Assembly (NCBI RefSeq): GCF_011064845.1
Contig: NZ_CP049015.1
Location: 2,604,001 to 2,668,000, forward strand
DNA from: Citrobacter freundii ATCC 8090 = MTCC 1658 = NBRC 12681
GTDB taxonomy: Bacteria > Pseudomonadota > Gammaproteobacteria > Enterobacterales > Enterobacteriaceae
Direction of reading: 5' to 3'
DNA length: 64,000 nt
Position numbers and translations under genes: made by a program. The notes under the pieces are model-generated. The model was not told where the DNA came from and did not search any database. It saw only the letters and a list, made by a program, of their open reading frames with translations. Positions 19,818-30,893 of this stretch are shown one piece after another. Each line of letters begins with the position of its first letter. Within the stretch, counting starts at the first letter, position 1.

Positions 19818-20259
19818 AAGACCACTCCAATTGATCATAACGTCATGATAATGCACTTCTAATCACAATCAATCAATAATATCGATCAATGTGTCGATAT
19901 TGATCGATAAAAACAATATATCATAACAAGCTGAATATTGTCATATTTTTTGTTTTAAGAAAGTTCCTACCTTGCTATGTTTATTAACATCAGCTAGCAA
20001 TGAAATAATACCATTTCAATGCCTTTGAAACCTTGCATTTTCTCTGATTCACCGACGTTAAATGCCTGAACGAAGCATAACCGGAGGGGAATGATATACT
20101 CCCCACATGCAATGAAGTGACTGGTCACGTGAGGTTGATAACCATTCCTCAGGGAAAAGGCGTGGGATATAATTTCAGACCAATTTCGAGTGAGCTTAAC
20201 GCGTCAATCATAATTCATTGATTGGTAAAAGATAAGTGTTAACAAAAAGGATTAAAGCC
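19818..20259. other. Divergent promoter region, EAL gene and fabI
   Basis: This AT-rich gap of about 440 bp has no credible coding frame. It holds a perfect 10-bp inverted repeat at 19881-19908, near the EAL gene. A consensus TATAAT at 20168-20173 lies 87 nt ahead of the fabI start and is a likely -10; I see no good -35 with it. Confidence 0.5.
19881..19908. repeat. Inverted repeat upstream of the EAL gene
   Basis: ATCGATCAAT and ATTGATCGAT, perfect 10-nt arms with an 8-nt spacer that itself contains TCGAT. It lies about 65 nt upstream of the EAL gene start. Size and symmetry suit a regulator site rather than a terminator; the regulator is unknown. Confidence 0.6.
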
Positions 20260-21048
20260 ATGGGTTTTTTATCAGGTAAGCGTATTCTGGTGACAGGCCT
20301 TGCCAGTAAATTGTCTATCGCATGGGGAATCGCTCAGGCGATGCATCGCGAAGGTGCTGAACTGGCGTTCACCTACCAGAACGACAAGCTGAAAGGTCGT
20401 GTGGAAGAATTTGCAGCGCAATTAGGCTCCAACATTGTTTTGCAGTGTGATGTGGCTGAAGATGCCAGCATTGACGCCATGTTTGCTGAACTGAGCAAAA
20501 CCTGGCCGAAATTCGACGGTTTCGTACACTCAATCGGCTTCGCACCTGCTGACCAACTGGATGGCGATTATGTGAACGCAGTTACCCGCGAAGGATTTAA
20601 AATTGCGCATGACATTAGCGCTTACAGCTTTGTTGCGATGGCAAAAGCATGTCGTTCCATGCTAAACCCTGGCTCTGCGCTACTGACGTTGTCCTATCTG
20701 GGTGCAGAGCGTGCAATCCCTAACTATAACGTCATGGGCCTGGCGAAAGCCTCCCTGGAAGCGAACGTCCGTTATATGGCTAATGCGATGGGACCTGAAG
20801 GCGTGCGTGTGAATGCCATTTCCGCAGGTCCAATCCGTACACTCGCCGCTTCTGGCATTAAAGATTTCCGTAAAATGCTGGCGCACTGTGAAGCGGTTAC
20901 ACCGATTCGCCGCACCGTTACCATTGAAGATGTGGGTAACTCCGCAGCATTTCTGTGCTCCGATCTCTCTGCCGGTATCTCTGGTGAAGTCGTACACGTT
21001 GACGGTGGCTTCAGCATCGCCGCAATGAACGAGCTGGAACTTAAATAA
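20260..21048 (+). CDS. fabI: Enoyl-ACP reductase (NADH)
   Basis: A 262-aa short-chain-dehydrogenase-like enzyme that reduces trans-2-enoyl-ACP in fatty acid elongation and is the target of triclosan. The catalytic Tyr and Lys are in [15 protein letters not shown], and the Gly of HSIGFAP corresponds to the triclosan resistance position, unmutated. The ATG at 20260 gives the exact E. coli length; a longer frame starts 24 nt earlier and adds residues foreign to the family. Confidence 0.97.
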   Translation: MGFLSGKRILVTGLASKLSIAWGIAQAMHREGAELAFTYQNDKLKGRVEEFAAQLGSNIVLQCDVAEDASIDAMFAELSKTWPKFDGFVHSIGFAPADQLDGDYVNAVTREGFKIAHDISAYSFVAMAKACRSMLNPGSALLTLSYLGAERAIPNYNVMGLAKASLEANVRYMANAMGPEGVRVNAISAGPIRTLAASGIKDFRKMLAHCEAVTPIRRTVTIEDVGNSAAFLCSDLSAGISGEVVHVDGGFSIAAMNELELK

Positions 21049-21245
21049 TCCTAAGACCTCGATGGGCGGTCTTGCGCCGCCCATGACACTCCCCTCAGCC
21101 ACCACATATGCCTTTCTGATATTTATTATCACGTAACAATCTTTCATCCCCTCATTTGCTTACGTCAGGATATTGCAGCGCAAACGATCCGGCGTAGTAG
21201 TATGACGACAAGTCCGGGTCGCCACTTTTAGACCAAGGAACGCCC

Positions 21246-22391
21246 ATGGAACAACGCCGAATTGAAGGCAAAAGCCACTGGTATCATGAGACGCAATCCA
21301 GCACGTATCCGCAAGATGTTCTGCCGCTGGTCCCGGAAGCCGCTCATGTCGACGACAGTTTTTTACTGGATCTGGCATTACCTGATGACGTTCTTTCGCC
21401 CTTTCAATCCTGGTTAACCCCTGCCCGTAGACTTGCCCAGACGCTCTTCCCGGCTCATGTAAACCTGAATCAGATGCATACGTTCAGTGCCTATGAACGA
21501 ATGAGTACAGCCCTGACCGTCGCTCAAGTGTATGGTGTGCAGCGATTGTGTAATCACTATGCCGCGCGTTTAACACCGCTTCCCGGTCCGGACTCCTCGC
21601 GGGAAAGTAACCATCGACTGGCACAAATCACCCAATATGCTCGCCAACTTGCCAGCTCTCCTGCCGTGATAGGCGAACGCGACCGTCAGCATCTGGAAGC
21701 GGTCGGACTGACCACCAGCGATAATATTCTGATGAATCAAATCATCGGCTTCATCGGTTTTCAGGCCCGAACCGTGGCCCTGTTTCAGGCCTGGTCTGGT
21801 CATCCGGTACGCCGAATACCGGGGCTGGATATTCAGCAATTTGCTCACGCTTCGTTATTTAACGCCACAAAGACAACCTGGCATGCTGCACCATTCCCGA
21901 TCGAAAAATATCCCCCCCATGCTGAGAATTCTGCCAGAGGATATCCCGATGAACTGCAAGCGTTGGTGCCATTATTGATACATTCACCGGTCATTTTAGA
22001 TTTACTCACGACGCTGATTTCCGCTGTCCGGCGCAGCACTGTATCAGTACAGGCATTTTCACTGGCAGCGCTGGTGACGTCACGAATTAACGGCAGCGTG
22101 GCCTGCTTTAACGAGCAGGCGCATACAGCAAATGAATTAGTCGACGTTATCGCCCTGCTTCGCCTGGATGAACGTGAATTACAACGTTGGGAACAACGAC
22201 ATCCGGTTGAGCGCGTCACCCTACAGGCGGTACAATGGCTGACCCGGGCGCCCGACCACTTTAGCACCGCACTGTTAACGTCTTTGTTCGATCAGGGAAT
22301 CTCTTCAGAGCAGGCCATCAACCTGCTAGCCTGGAGTGGATTGTGCGGATGGTTGAATCGCTTGAAAATCGCGCTGGGCGACACTGATTAA
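21246..22391 (+). CDS. yciW: YciW, putative AhpD-like peroxidase/oxidoreductase
   Basis: A 381-aa homologue of E. coli YciW (about 375 aa), at the same place between fabI and rnb. The protein is soluble and mostly helical. E. coli YciW is linked to cysteine metabolism and CysB control and is distantly related to carboxymuconolactone-decarboxylase/AhpD folds. I see no clear CxxC active site, so the enzymatic label is weak. Confidence 0.85.
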   Translation: MEQRRIEGKSHWYHETQSSTYPQDVLPLVPEAAHVDDSFLLDLALPDDVLSPFQSWLTPARRLAQTLFPAHVNLNQMHTFSAYERMSTALTVAQVYGVQRLCNHYAARLTPLPGPDSSRESNHRLAQITQYARQLASSPAVIGERDRQHLEAVGLTTSDNILMNQIIGFIGFQARTVALFQAWSGHPVRRIPGLDIQQFAHASLFNATKTTWHAAPFPIEKYPPHAENSARGYPDELQALVPLLIHSPVILDLLTTLISAVRRSTVSVQAFSLAALVTSRINGSVACFNEQAHTANELVDVIALLRLDERELQRWEQRHPVERVTLQAVQWLTRAPDHFSTALLTSLFDQGISSEQAINLLAWSGLCGWLNRLKIALGDTD

Positions 22392-22480
22392 CCGATCCAC
22401 TTACTGAAAGAGCGCTTGCTGCCACTGGCAGAATCGCGTAAAACTGTCAGCCGCTCTTTTAGCCACGAAAATAGACAATT

Positions 22481-24415
22481 ATGCTTCAGGACAACCCGCT
22501 GCTAGCGCAGCTTAAACAGCAACTACATTCCCAGACGCCACGTGCTGAAGGGGTGGTAAAAGCCACGGAAAAAGGCTTTGGCTTCCTGGAAGTCGATGCA
22601 CAAAAAAGCTATTTCATTCCACCGCCGCAGATGAAAAAAGTGATGCATGGCGACCGCATTGTTGCGGTTATCCATACAGAAAAAGATCGTGAGTCTGCAG
22701 AGCCGGAAGAACTGATCGAACCCTTCCTGACGCGCTTCGTGGGTAAAGTTCAGGGCAAAAATGATCGTCTGTCCATCGTGCCGGATCATCCGTTACTGAA
22801 AGATGCTATTCCTTGTCGTGCCACCCGTGGCGTTGAACATGAATTTAAAGAAGGCGACTGGGCGGTTGCAGAAATGCGCCGTCACCCGCTGAAAGGCGAT
22901 CGCACCTTCTACGCCGAGTTAACCCAATTTATCACTTTTGCTGATGACCACTTTGTCCCGTGGTGGGTCACACTGGCACGCCATAATCTGGAAAAAGAAG
23001 CACCGGACGGCGTAGCAACCGAAATGCTGGACGAAGGCCTGGTTCGTGAAGATTTAACCGCCCTTAATTTCGTCACCATCGACAGCGCCAGCACCGAAGA
23101 TATGGACGATGCGCTGTATGCTGAAGAACAAGCTGACGGCACGCTACAATTAACCGTCGCCATTGCCGACCCAACAGCCTGGATTGCAGAAGGCAGTAAG
23201 CTGGATAAAACGGCAAAAATTCGCGCGTTCACCAATTATTTACCGGGGTTCAATATCCCGATGTTGCCACGTGAATTGTCTGACGATCTCTGCTCTCTGC
23301 GCGCGAACGAAGTGCGCCCGGTTTTAGCTTGTCGTATGAGCATTACCGCCGATGGCGCGATTGAAGACAACATCACCTTTTTCGCTGCGACAATTGAGTC
23401 AAAAGCGAAGCTGGCCTATGACAATGTTTCCGACTGGCTGGAAGGTACAGGCGAGTGGCAACCAGAAAACGACGCGATTGCGGAACAGATCCGTCTGCTG
23501 CATCGTATTTGTCTGAGCCGAGGAGAGTGGCGCCATAACCACGCGCTGGTCTTTAAAGATCGCCCGGATTACCGTTTCGTTCTCGGTGAAAAAGGTGAAG
23601 TACTGGACATCGTCGCTGAACCACGTCGCATCGCAAACCGTATCGTGGAAGAATCCATGATTGCGGCAAATATTTGCGCCGCCCGTGTGCTTCGCGACAA
23701 GCTGGGCTTCGGTATTTATAACGTCCATATGGGATTCGACCCGGCCAACGCCGACGCTCTGGCCGCGCTCCTGAAAACCCACGGTATGCACGTCGATGCC
23801 GAAGAAGTCCTGACTCTGGAAGGTTTCTGCAAACTGCGCCGCGAACTGGATGCTCAGCCATCAGGCTTCCTCGACAGCCGAATTCGCCGCTTCCAGTCTT
23901 ACGCTGAAATAAGTATTGAGCCAGGTCCACACTTTGGGCTGGGTCTGGAGGCATATGCCACCTGGACTTCCCCAATCCGTAAGTATGGCGATATGATCAA
24001 CCACCGTCTGCTTAAGGCTGTCATCAAAGGCGAAACCATCGCCCGACCTCAGGATGATACCACCGTGCAAATGGCAGAACGTCGTCGCCTGAACCGGATG
24101 GCTGAGCGTGACGTGGGTGACTGGCTTTACGCCCGTTTCCTGAGTGATAAAGCCGGTACCGACACCCGCTTTGCGGCCGAGATCATTGACGTCAGCCGCG
24201 GTGGCATGCGCGTGCGCTTAGTTGATAATGGCGCTGTTGCATTTATTCCAGCACCGTTCCTGCACGCCGTTCGTGATGAACTGGTATGCAGCCAGGAAAG
24301 CGGCACCGTGCAAATTAAAGGTGAAGTTGTTTACAAAGTCACGGATGTGATTGACGTAACTATCGCTGAAGTACGGATGGAAACCCGCAGCGTTATCGCG
24401 CGTCCAGCCGCGTAA
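22481..24415 (+). CDS. rnb: Exoribonuclease II
   Basis: RNase II of 644 aa, a processive 3'-5' exoribonuclease for single-stranded RNA. Domains in order are two N-terminal cold-shock domains, the RNB catalytic domain and a C-terminal S1 domain. The metal-binding aspartates are in [16 protein letters not shown]. The length equals that of E. coli RNase II. A strong terminator follows. Confidence 0.97.
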   Translation: MLQDNPLLAQLKQQLHSQTPRAEGVVKATEKGFGFLEVDAQKSYFIPPPQMKKVMHGDRIVAVIHTEKDRESAEPEELIEPFLTRFVGKVQGKNDRLSIVPDHPLLKDAIPCRATRGVEHEFKEGDWAVAEMRRHPLKGDRTFYAELTQFITFADDHFVPWWVTLARHNLEKEAPDGVATEMLDEGLVREDLTALNFVTIDSASTEDMDDALYAEEQADGTLQLTVAIADPTAWIAEGSKLDKTAKIRAFTNYLPGFNIPMLPRELSDDLCSLRANEVRPVLACRMSITADGAIEDNITFFAATIESKAKLAYDNVSDWLEGTGEWQPENDAIAEQIRLLHRICLSRGEWRHNHALVFKDRPDYRFVLGEKGEVLDIVAEPRRIANRIVEESMIAANICAARVLRDKLGFGIYNVHMGFDPANADALAALLKTHGMHVDAEEVLTLEGFCKLRRELDAQPSGFLDSRIRRFQSYAEISIEPGPHFGLGLEAYATWTSPIRKYGDMINHRLLKAVIKGETIARPQDDTTVQMAERRRLNRMAERDVGDWLYARFLSDKAGTDTRFAAEIIDVSRGGMRVRLVDNGAVAFIPAPFLHAVRDELVCSQESGTVQIKGEVVYKVTDVIDVTIAEVRMETRSVIARPAA

Positions 24416-24428
24416 CACGCATAAATCA

Positions 24429-24467
24429 AGCGACCTTTCTCATTTTTGAAAGGTCGTTTTCTTTTTA
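24429..24467 (+). terminator. Rho-independent terminator after rnb
   Basis: CGACCTTTC and GAAAGGTCG arms around a short T-rich loop, followed by TTTTCTTTTT. Confidence 0.85.
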
Positions 24468-24679
24468 CCTCCCAAATTTCAACCGCGCACTACACTTCTT
24501 TCATCCAGTCAAAAAATTTATTTACTATTTTTCAGCTCCGTTGGCTTTGCTTTTTACGGATTCTGGATTACACATAAATATATAAAAAAAACAATACGTT
24601 CAGCCATAATCACCCTGAATGAATCATGGCTACCCATACTTTTGAGGCTCTATGCGCTTTAAACGGGATAGTACACATC

Positions 24680-26671
24680 ATGAAAGACGTCCGGGAGCTG
24701 ATTACGTTGTATAGCTATGTTGGCACTAATAACCCTTACTGGCGTTTGTCAGAGGATTGCAACATCCTGCATTTCTCTGTCGAAGAAACGTCAGAGGCCG
24801 ATCAGACCATCGAATTATCCCCGGAACAAGCCGAACGCATTCGCGAGATGACGGTAATTACGTCAAGTTTATTAATGACGTTACCGATTGAAGATGACAA
24901 CATTCCCGTGCATCTGGTCGGCCGAAAAATCAATAAGCGTGAATGGGCCGGTAGCGCATCCGCCTGGGATGACACCCCTTCCGTCGCCCGTGACCTGGCT
25001 CATGGCCTCTCTTTTGCCGAACAGGTGGTTTCTGAAGCCAATTCAGTCATTGTCATTCTTGATCGCATGGGCAACATTCAGCGGTTTAATCGACTGTGCG
25101 AAGAGTATACCGGACTCAAAGAACGTGAAGTCATTGGCCAAAGTGTATTCACATTATTTATGAGTCGACGTGAAGCTGCCGCGTCACGACGCAATATCGA
25201 GGTCTTTTTTCGCGAAGGTAACTCATATGAAGTTGAACGCTGGGTGAAGACCTGCAAAGGACAGCGTCTGTTTTTATTTCGTAATAAATTTGTGCATAAC
25301 GGTAGCGGCAAGAACGAAATATTTCTGATCTGTTCCGGGACCGATATCACTGAAGAACGCCGCGCCCAGGAGCGTTTGCGGGTGTTGGCGAATACTGACT
25401 CGATCACAGGATTACCCAATCGCAACGCTATTCATAATCTGATCAGCAATGCGATTGAGAACGCGGGCGATACGCAGGTCGGGATTGTGTACCTCGATCT
25501 GGATAACTTCAAAAAGGTAAACGATGCCTACGGGCATATGTTTGGCGATCAGCTATTGCAAAGCGTATCGCTGGCAATACTCAGTTGCCTTAGCGAAAAC
25601 CAGTTACTGGCACGGTTTGGCGGCGATGAGTTTATTGTCCTTGCCACCGAAACATCCCAGGGTTCACTGGAAGCCACCGCGTCGCGTATTCTGACACGCC
25701 TGCGTCAACCTTTTCGCATCGGCCTGATTGAAATCTATACCGGATGCTCTATTGGTATTTCCCTCGCTCCACAACATGGTCAGGACTGCGAGAGCGTCAT
25801 TCGTAACGCCGATACGGCCATGTACACCGCAAAAGAAGGTGGCCGTGGACAGTTTTGTGTTTTCTCTCCGGAAATGAATCAGCGGGTATTTGAATATCTG
25901 TGGCTGGATACTAATCTGCGCAAGGCGCTGGAAAACGATCAACTGGTTATCCATTATCAGCCAAAGATAACCTGGCGAGGCGAAGTGCGCAGCCTGGAGG
26001 CGCTGGTTCGCTGGCAGTCTCCGGAACGTGGCCTCATTCCACCACTGGAATTTATCTCCTACGCCGAAGAATCAGGGCTTATCGTTCCTCTGGGTCGCTG
26101 GGTTATTCTGGACGTTGTGCGTCAGATAGCAAAATGGCGCGCAAAGGGAATCAATCTGCGCGTGGCGGTAAACGTTTCTGCCCGGCAGCTCGCCGATCAG
26201 ACGCTATTTACCGATCTCAAGCAGGTGCTTCATGAACTCGACTTTGAATATTGCCCCATCGATGTCGAGTTAACGGAAAGCAGTTTAATTGAAAATGAGC
26301 AGTTGGCACTGTCCGTCATTCAGCAGTTTAGCCAGATGGGGGCGCAAATCCATTTGGATGATTTTGGTACCGGCTATTCGTCACTGTCTCAACTGGCCCG
26401 GTTCCCGCTTGATGCAATTAAACTGGATCAAACCTTTGTCAGGGATGTACACAAACAACCTGTTTCGCAGTCGCTGGTACGTGCCATTGTTGCGGTCGCA
26501 CAGGCACTCAACCTGCAGGTCATCGCCGAAGGTGTTGAAAGCGCGAAAGAGGATGCGTTTTTAACCAAAAATGGCGTCAACGAGCGTCAGGGTTTTTTGT
26601 TTGCCAAACCAATGCCAGCCGCCGCGTTTGAGCGTTGGTATCGACGGCACCTCAATAAAAAAACACGCTAA
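24680..26671 (+). CDS. pdeR: c-di-GMP phosphodiesterase with PAS, GGDEF and EAL domains
   Basis: A 663-aa homologue of E. coli PdeR (Gmr, 661 aa), the trigger phosphodiesterase of the curli/biofilm pathway acting on DgcM and MlrA. A PAS domain covers about residues 110-230, followed by GGDEF (motif GGDEF intact, no RxxD I-site) and EAL (LEALVRW, NVSARQL, ELTESSL, DDFGTGYSSL, EGVES, all intact). The start at the MKDVRELITLY codon matches the E. coli N-terminus; an ATG 18 codons upstream is rejected. The gene stands alone. Confidence 0.94.
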   Translation: MKDVRELITLYSYVGTNNPYWRLSEDCNILHFSVEETSEADQTIELSPEQAERIREMTVITSSLLMTLPIEDDNIPVHLVGRKINKREWAGSASAWDDTPSVARDLAHGLSFAEQVVSEANSVIVILDRMGNIQRFNRLCEEYTGLKEREVIGQSVFTLFMSRREAAASRRNIEVFFREGNSYEVERWVKTCKGQRLFLFRNKFVHNGSGKNEIFLICSGTDITEERRAQERLRVLANTDSITGLPNRNAIHNLISNAIENAGDTQVGIVYLDLDNFKKVNDAYGHMFGDQLLQSVSLAILSCLSENQLLARFGGDEFIVLATETSQGSLEATASRILTRLRQPFRIGLIEIYTGCSIGISLAPQHGQDCESVIRNADTAMYTAKEGGRGQFCVFSPEMNQRVFEYLWLDTNLRKALENDQLVIHYQPKITWRGEVRSLEALVRWQSPERGLIPPLEFISYAEESGLIVPLGRWVILDVVRQIAKWRAKGINLRVAVNVSARQLADQTLFTDLKQVLHELDFEYCPIDVELTESSLIENEQLALSVIQQFSQMGAQIHLDDFGTGYSSLSQLARFPLDAIKLDQTFVRDVHKQPVSQSLVRAIVAVAQALNLQVIAEGVESAKEDAFLTKNGVNERQGFLFAKPMPAAAFERWYRRHLNKKTR

Positions 26672-26854
26672 TGCAGTGGGATCAAACGTTGAAAATAGCC
26701 ATAAATGGACATTACGTAACGATCCTATCTTCATGTAATCACAGAATATATAATATTCTTCTATCGTTGATAGTTAATACTATTTTTCCCTTCTCTTTTG
26801 CCATGAAATTCTGCATCATGAAATTCAAACTCTATTGCCATTAGGATGATAACC

Positions 26855-27037
26855 ATGTCTGATATCGACGCTCAGCGTCTGGCCGAACGCATTGATACTG
26901 TGCTGGATATCCTCGTTGCAGGTGATTACCACTCAGCTATCCATAATCTCGAAATTCTGAAGGCTGAGCTGCTAAACATGACCAAAGAAGATGCCGAATC
27001 CTTGCCCAAAAAGCACAAGGCTCCCTGGGAGATCTGA
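26855..27037 (+). CDS. yciZ: YciZ, UPF0509 family protein
   Basis: A 60-aa protein with the E. coli YciZ core [20 protein letters not shown] and the ending APWEI. Function is unknown. The ATG at 26855 has AGGAT ahead; an ATG three codons earlier has a poorer site. It sits between pdeR and yciT as in E. coli. Confidence 0.9.
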   Translation: MSDIDAQRLAERIDTVLDILVAGDYHSAIHNLEILKAELLNMTKEDAESLPKKHKAPWEI

Positions 27038-27132
27038 TGACATTAACCCTTTAATGTCGCTGCTATAAGCAAACTGCACGTGGGGCAGTTTCCGTTTAAT
27101 TTCCGATACGATATCGCAATAAAATTAATATT

Positions 27133-27885
27133 ATGAATTCCCGACAACAATCTATTTTGCAGATGGTGACTGATAAAGGTCAGATGAGCGTTGCTGAACT
27201 GGCAAAAATCACCGGTGTCTCAGAAGTGACCATTCGACAGGATCTGAACACACTGGAAAAACAGAGTTATTTACGCCGTGCGCACGGTTTTGCTGTTTCA
27301 TTGAACAGCGATGATGTGGAAACGCGCATGATGACTAATTTTACGCTGAAGCGTGAGCTGGCTGAATTCGCCGCATCGCTGGTAAGCCCAGGTGAGTCCG
27401 TATTCATTGAAAACGGCAGCAGCAATGCGCTCTTAGCCAGAACGCTCGCCGAGCAAAAAGATGTCACCATCATTACCGTCAGCAGCTATATAGCCCATCT
27501 GCTGAAAGAAACCCCCTGCGAAGTGATTCTCCTTGGCGGCATCTATCAGAAAAAAAGCGAAAGTATGGTTGGGCCCTTAACTCGCCAGTTTATCCAGCAG
27601 GTACACTTCAGCAAGGCCTTTATCGGCATTGATGGCTGGCAGGCTGACACCGGCTTCACCGGACGCGACATGATGCGTTCTGATGTGGTTAACGCGGTGC
27701 TGGAAAAAGGCGCAGAAGTTATTGTGCTTACTGACAGCTCAAAATTCGAAGCCATTCACCCGTACACGCTGGGTCCATTAGAGCGATTCAGCCGCGTAGT
27801 CACGGACTCCAGGCTTAGCGCCAGCGTACAAATGCAGCTTGAGCATTCCGGATTAACCGTCAATATCATTGATGCCCACGCGTAA
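27133..27885 (+). CDS. yciT: YciT, DeoR-family transcriptional regulator
   Basis: A 250-aa regulator. The N-terminal helix-turn-helix [20 protein letters not shown] is followed by a DeoR sugar-phosphate-sensing domain containing [10 protein letters not shown] and FIGIDGW. In E. coli YciT is implicated in osmotic stress control and lies next to osmB, as here. The effector is unknown. Confidence 0.92.
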   Translation: MNSRQQSILQMVTDKGQMSVAELAKITGVSEVTIRQDLNTLEKQSYLRRAHGFAVSLNSDDVETRMMTNFTLKRELAEFAASLVSPGESVFIENGSSNALLARTLAEQKDVTIITVSSYIAHLLKETPCEVILLGGIYQKKSESMVGPLTRQFIQQVHFSKAFIGIDGWQADTGFTGRDMMRSDVVNAVLEKGAEVIVLTDSSKFEAIHPYTLGPLERFSRVVTDSRLSASVQMQLEHSGLTVNIIDAHA

Positions 27886-27896
27886 CATTTTCAGCA

Positions 27897-27922
27897 GATG
27901 ATTTGTCAGTTGGCAAATCATC
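27897..27922 (+). terminator. Hairpin after yciT
   Basis: GATGATTTG and CAAATCATC arms around a short loop, 12 nt after the yciT stop, followed by TCCTCTCT rather than a pure T-run. Probable weak terminator. Confidence 0.5.
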
Positions 27923-28153
27923 TCCTCTCTGAGAGTTATCTGACAGTCCAATTAAGACTTTTTACCTGTCGTTAACAGGATTAAGTCGTAAAATTAATGT
28001 TAGCGATATAACAGGAACGAACCTCCAACTTCAGGATAGTGTTTGTAATGCCTTCGCTAAACGGTTTCACGGAAATATCTTCGTTAGCCTAAATTTAGCG
28101 CTATTCTTAAAGAACACTGGATTCCGTGAATCAATAATTCAGGAGAAAGTATT

Positions 28154-28372
28154 ATGTTAGTAACGAGCAAAAAAATGACCGCTGCCATTCTGGCGATTAC
28201 TCTGGCAATGTCGCTGAGCGCCTGCTCTAACTGGTCCAAACGCGATCGTAACACTGCAATCGGTGCTGGTGCAGGTGCAATAGGTGGTGCAGTCCTGACT
28301 GACGGCAGCACGCTGGGTACGCTGGGTGGTGCTGCAGTAGGTGGTATCATTGGCCACCAGGTGGGTAAATAA
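28154..28372 (+). CDS. osmB: OsmB, osmotically inducible lipoprotein
   Basis: A 72-aa lipoprotein. The signal sequence ends in the lipobox LSAC, followed by glycine-zipper repeats (GAGAGAIGGAVL, GTLGGAAVGGIIG). It is an outer-membrane stress protein; in E. coli it is controlled by RpoS and the Rcs system. It has a good AGGAG site and a strong terminator downstream. Confidence 0.96.
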   Translation: MLVTSKKMTAAILAITLAMSLSACSNWSKRDRNTAIGAGAGAIGGAVLTDGSTLGTLGGAAVGGIIGHQVGK

Positions 28373-28430
28373 TCTACGGTTGAACGGCTCGATATAATAA
28401 TACGTTTACTTTTTCAGGTCTGTATTATTA

Positions 28431-28464
28431 AAAAGCCACGGAAATATTCCGTGGCTTTTTTTAT
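28431..28464. terminator. Bidirectional terminator between osmB and yciH
   Basis: AAAAAGCCACGGAAATATTCCGTGGCTTTTTTT is a near-perfect stem with A- and T-runs on its two sides. It serves the convergent osmB and yciH. Confidence 0.92.
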
Positions 28465-28790
28465 TAACCGCCAGCCAGTTTAACTTTCATTCCTTTGGCT
28501 TCCAGCAGCGATTTAATCAGGTCGCGTTTATCACCCTGTATCTCAATCATGCCATCCTTCACTGCCCCGCCACAACCACATTTTTTCTTCAGTTCCGCAG
28601 CTAATTTGGTCAGTTCGGCATCGTCTTGATCAATACCGGTAATCAAACACACGCCCTTACCTTTGCGGCCACTGGTCTGGCGCTGGATACGAACAATGCC
28701 ATCGCCTTGTGAGCGCACAGAAGCAGCTTTTGGTTCATCAATGCGTCCGGAGTCGGTTGAGTAGACCAGGCGAGAGTTTGAGTCGTTCAT
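28464..28790 (-). CDS. yciH: YciH, SUI1/eIF1-like translation factor
   Basis: A 108-aa SUI1-domain protein homologous to eukaryotic eIF1. It contains the core KGKGVCLITGIDQDDAEL and CGCGGAVKDG. E. coli YciH can affect start-site fidelity, IF3-like. It begins directly after the pyrF stop (TAAATG), as part of the lapAB-pyrF-yciH run. Confidence 0.95.
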   Translation of the reverse strand: MNDSNSRLVYSTDSGRIDEPKAASVRSQGDGIVRIQRQTSGRKGKGVCLITGIDQDDAELTKLAAELKKKCGCGGAVKDGMIEIQGDKRDLIKSLLEAKGMKVKLAGG

Positions 28791-29528
28791 TTACGCACCT
28801 CGTTTCAGTGAGGCATTAATCATCTTCAGCGTCTGAGCCGGATCTGCCGACTGCGTGACCGGACGACCAATAACCATATAATCCACACCAGCTGACTGTG
28901 CTTGTTCCGGCGTCATAATGCGACGCTGGTCGCCCGCCTCGCTGCCTTCAGGACGAATACCCGGCGTAACCAATTTAAATGCCTGGCCAAACGCCTGCTT
29001 GAATCGCACCGCTTCCTGCGCGGAGCATACAACGCCATCCAAACCACAATGTTGGGTTAAGCGCGCCAGCCTTTCAGCATGCTCTGCAGGTGACAACGTC
29101 ACGCCGAGATCGGCGAGGTCGCTGGCTTCCATACTGGTCAGAACCGTTACCGCAATCAGCAGCGGTGCGTCCTTGCCAAAAGGTAATAAGGCTTCACGTG
29201 CGGCGGTCATCATACGCGCCCCACCAGAAGCATGAACGTTAACCATCCACACGCCAAGCTCAGCCGCTGCCGCAACGGCATGCGCGGTAGTGTTGGGAAT
29301 ATCATGAAATTTCAAATCAAGAAAAACGTCAAAACCACGCTGTTGTAAATCGCGAACCAACTGAGGTCCAAAAAGCGTGAACATCTCTTTGCCCACTTTC
29401 AAACGGCAATCACGAGGATCAATTCTGTCGACAAAAGCTAATGCTTTATCACGATTGGAATAATCGAGAGCGACAACGACAGGAGAATCAGTAACAGCAC
29501 GAGAAGAAGATGAAGCAGTAAACGTCAT
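28791..29528 (-). CDS. pyrF: Orotidine 5'-phosphate decarboxylase
   Basis: A 245-aa TIM-barrel enzyme for the last step of UMP synthesis. The active-site Lys and Asp are in [12 protein letters not shown]. The ATG at 29528 matches the E. coli start; 20 further codons upstream are open but foreign to the family. It is adjacent to yciH. Confidence 0.97.
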   Translation of the reverse strand: MTFTASSSSRAVTDSPVVVALDYSNRDKALAFVDRIDPRDCRLKVGKEMFTLFGPQLVRDLQQRGFDVFLDLKFHDIPNTTAHAVAAAAELGVWMVNVHASGGARMMTAAREALLPFGKDAPLLIAVTVLTSMEASDLADLGVTLSPAEHAERLARLTQHCGLDGVVCSAQEAVRFKQAFGQAFKLVTPGIRPEGSEAGDQRRIMTPEQAQSAGVDYMVIGRPVTQSADPAQTLKMINASLKRGA

Positions 29529-29717
29529 GACCAGACCTTCTTGAGGATGGGCGCCGACAGTAGCGCGAAATGGGTAAACGGCGTGCATTCTACCTGCGGT
29601 AATAGAAAATTAACAGGCGCGATTCCATTTCTGCCAGGCGAATTTGGCAACGGTGGCTGAGGATGGCTTTGTTCTCATCATTAGTATGTTGTAACTAAAG
29701 TAAGATTTTTTTAAAAA

Positions 29718-30887
29718 TTACAACCCATCAAGTCCGCGAATAGGCTTAATGGTTGACCATGAGCGACAAGATGGGCAGTGCCAGTACAGTGTATATGCGG
29801 TAAATCCGCACTTCTGGCAACGATAGCGCGGCTTGCTGCGCACCTGCTCCCCGACCATATCGCGCAGAACCATCAGGCTCTCTTTCGCGCGCCCTTCTTC
29901 TGCTTCGTTAAGATGGTAATCCATTAATTTGTGGAAAACGCGCATCGTAGGATGGCGTTGTAGTTGGCGGGTAATATAAACCTGAGCGGTATCAGTCCCC
30001 TCACGCGCTTCAAGAATATCGGCCAGCATCAGCTCGGCGGCGGCGCCAGTATTCTCTTCAACGGCCCGACGTAAAAACTCTGCCCACTCATCGGTTTTCC
30101 CCAGATGCTGGTAGCAGCTTTGCAGCATTTCCAGCGTTTCGCTGACCAGTTCTTTATCCTGAGAAATCACGCGTTGCAGACTTTCAACGGCCTTCGCGTA
30201 CTCGCCTTTCACCATGTACACACGGCCCATCATGATAGAAACCCGGGCACTGTTTTTGTCTGCCGCAGCCCCTTTTTTCAACAGCGCCATGGCGCGATCC
30301 ATATCGTCGCTGCCCATCTGCTGTAAGGCCAGTTCGCAGTAGAAGTGGGCTATCTCAATACGCTGTTTATCTTTGCCTAGCTTCACCAGACGTTCTGCGA
30401 CATCAATGGCTTTCTGCCAATCGCTGGTCGCCTGATAAATTTGCAGCAGTTGCTGTAATGCACCGACGCGAAAATCTGTTTCATCGGTAAGCTGATTGAA
30501 CATGTCTTCCGCGCGGTCGTACAGACCTGCGGCCATGTAATCGCGCCCCAGCTGTTGTACGGCCAACAAACGCTGCTCGTAGGTCAGCGAAGCACTTTCC
30601 ATTAACGTTTGATGGATGCGGATTGCGCGATCGACTTCACCGCGCGAGCGAAACAGGTTTCCGAGAGTGAGATGAGCCTCAACGGTGCCCGTATCCTCTT
30701 TTAGCATATCGAGGAACAGATCCACCGCTTTGTCTTGTTGGTTGCTCAGGAGGAAGTTAACCCCGGCGACATAGTCACGGGAAAGACGGTTAGCTTCATC
30801 CTGCTTGGTTTGTTGCGCACTTCTGCGACCCATATACCACCCATAGGCAGCGGCTACAGGTAAAAGCAGAAACAACAACTCCAACAT
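29718..30887 (-). CDS. lapB: LapB (YciM), regulator of LPS synthesis
   Basis: A 389-aa inner-membrane protein with an N-terminal anchor, a run of TPR repeats and a C-terminal rubredoxin-like metal site (YRCQKCGF and HCPSCRSW). LapB presents LpxC to FtsH for degradation and so limits LPS synthesis. It starts 6 nt after lapA. Confidence 0.96.
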   Translation of the reverse strand: MLELLFLLLPVAAAYGWYMGRRSAQQTKQDEANRLSRDYVAGVNFLLSNQQDKAVDLFLDMLKEDTGTVEAHLTLGNLFRSRGEVDRAIRIHQTLMESASLTYEQRLLAVQQLGRDYMAAGLYDRAEDMFNQLTDETDFRVGALQQLLQIYQATSDWQKAIDVAERLVKLGKDKQRIEIAHFYCELALQQMGSDDMDRAMALLKKGAAADKNSARVSIMMGRVYMVKGEYAKAVESLQRVISQDKELVSETLEMLQSCYQHLGKTDEWAEFLRRAVEENTGAAAELMLADILEAREGTDTAQVYITRQLQRHPTMRVFHKLMDYHLNEAEEGRAKESLMVLRDMVGEQVRSKPRYRCQKCGFTAYTLYWHCPSCRSWSTIKPIRGLDGL

Positions 30888-30893
30888 AAATAA

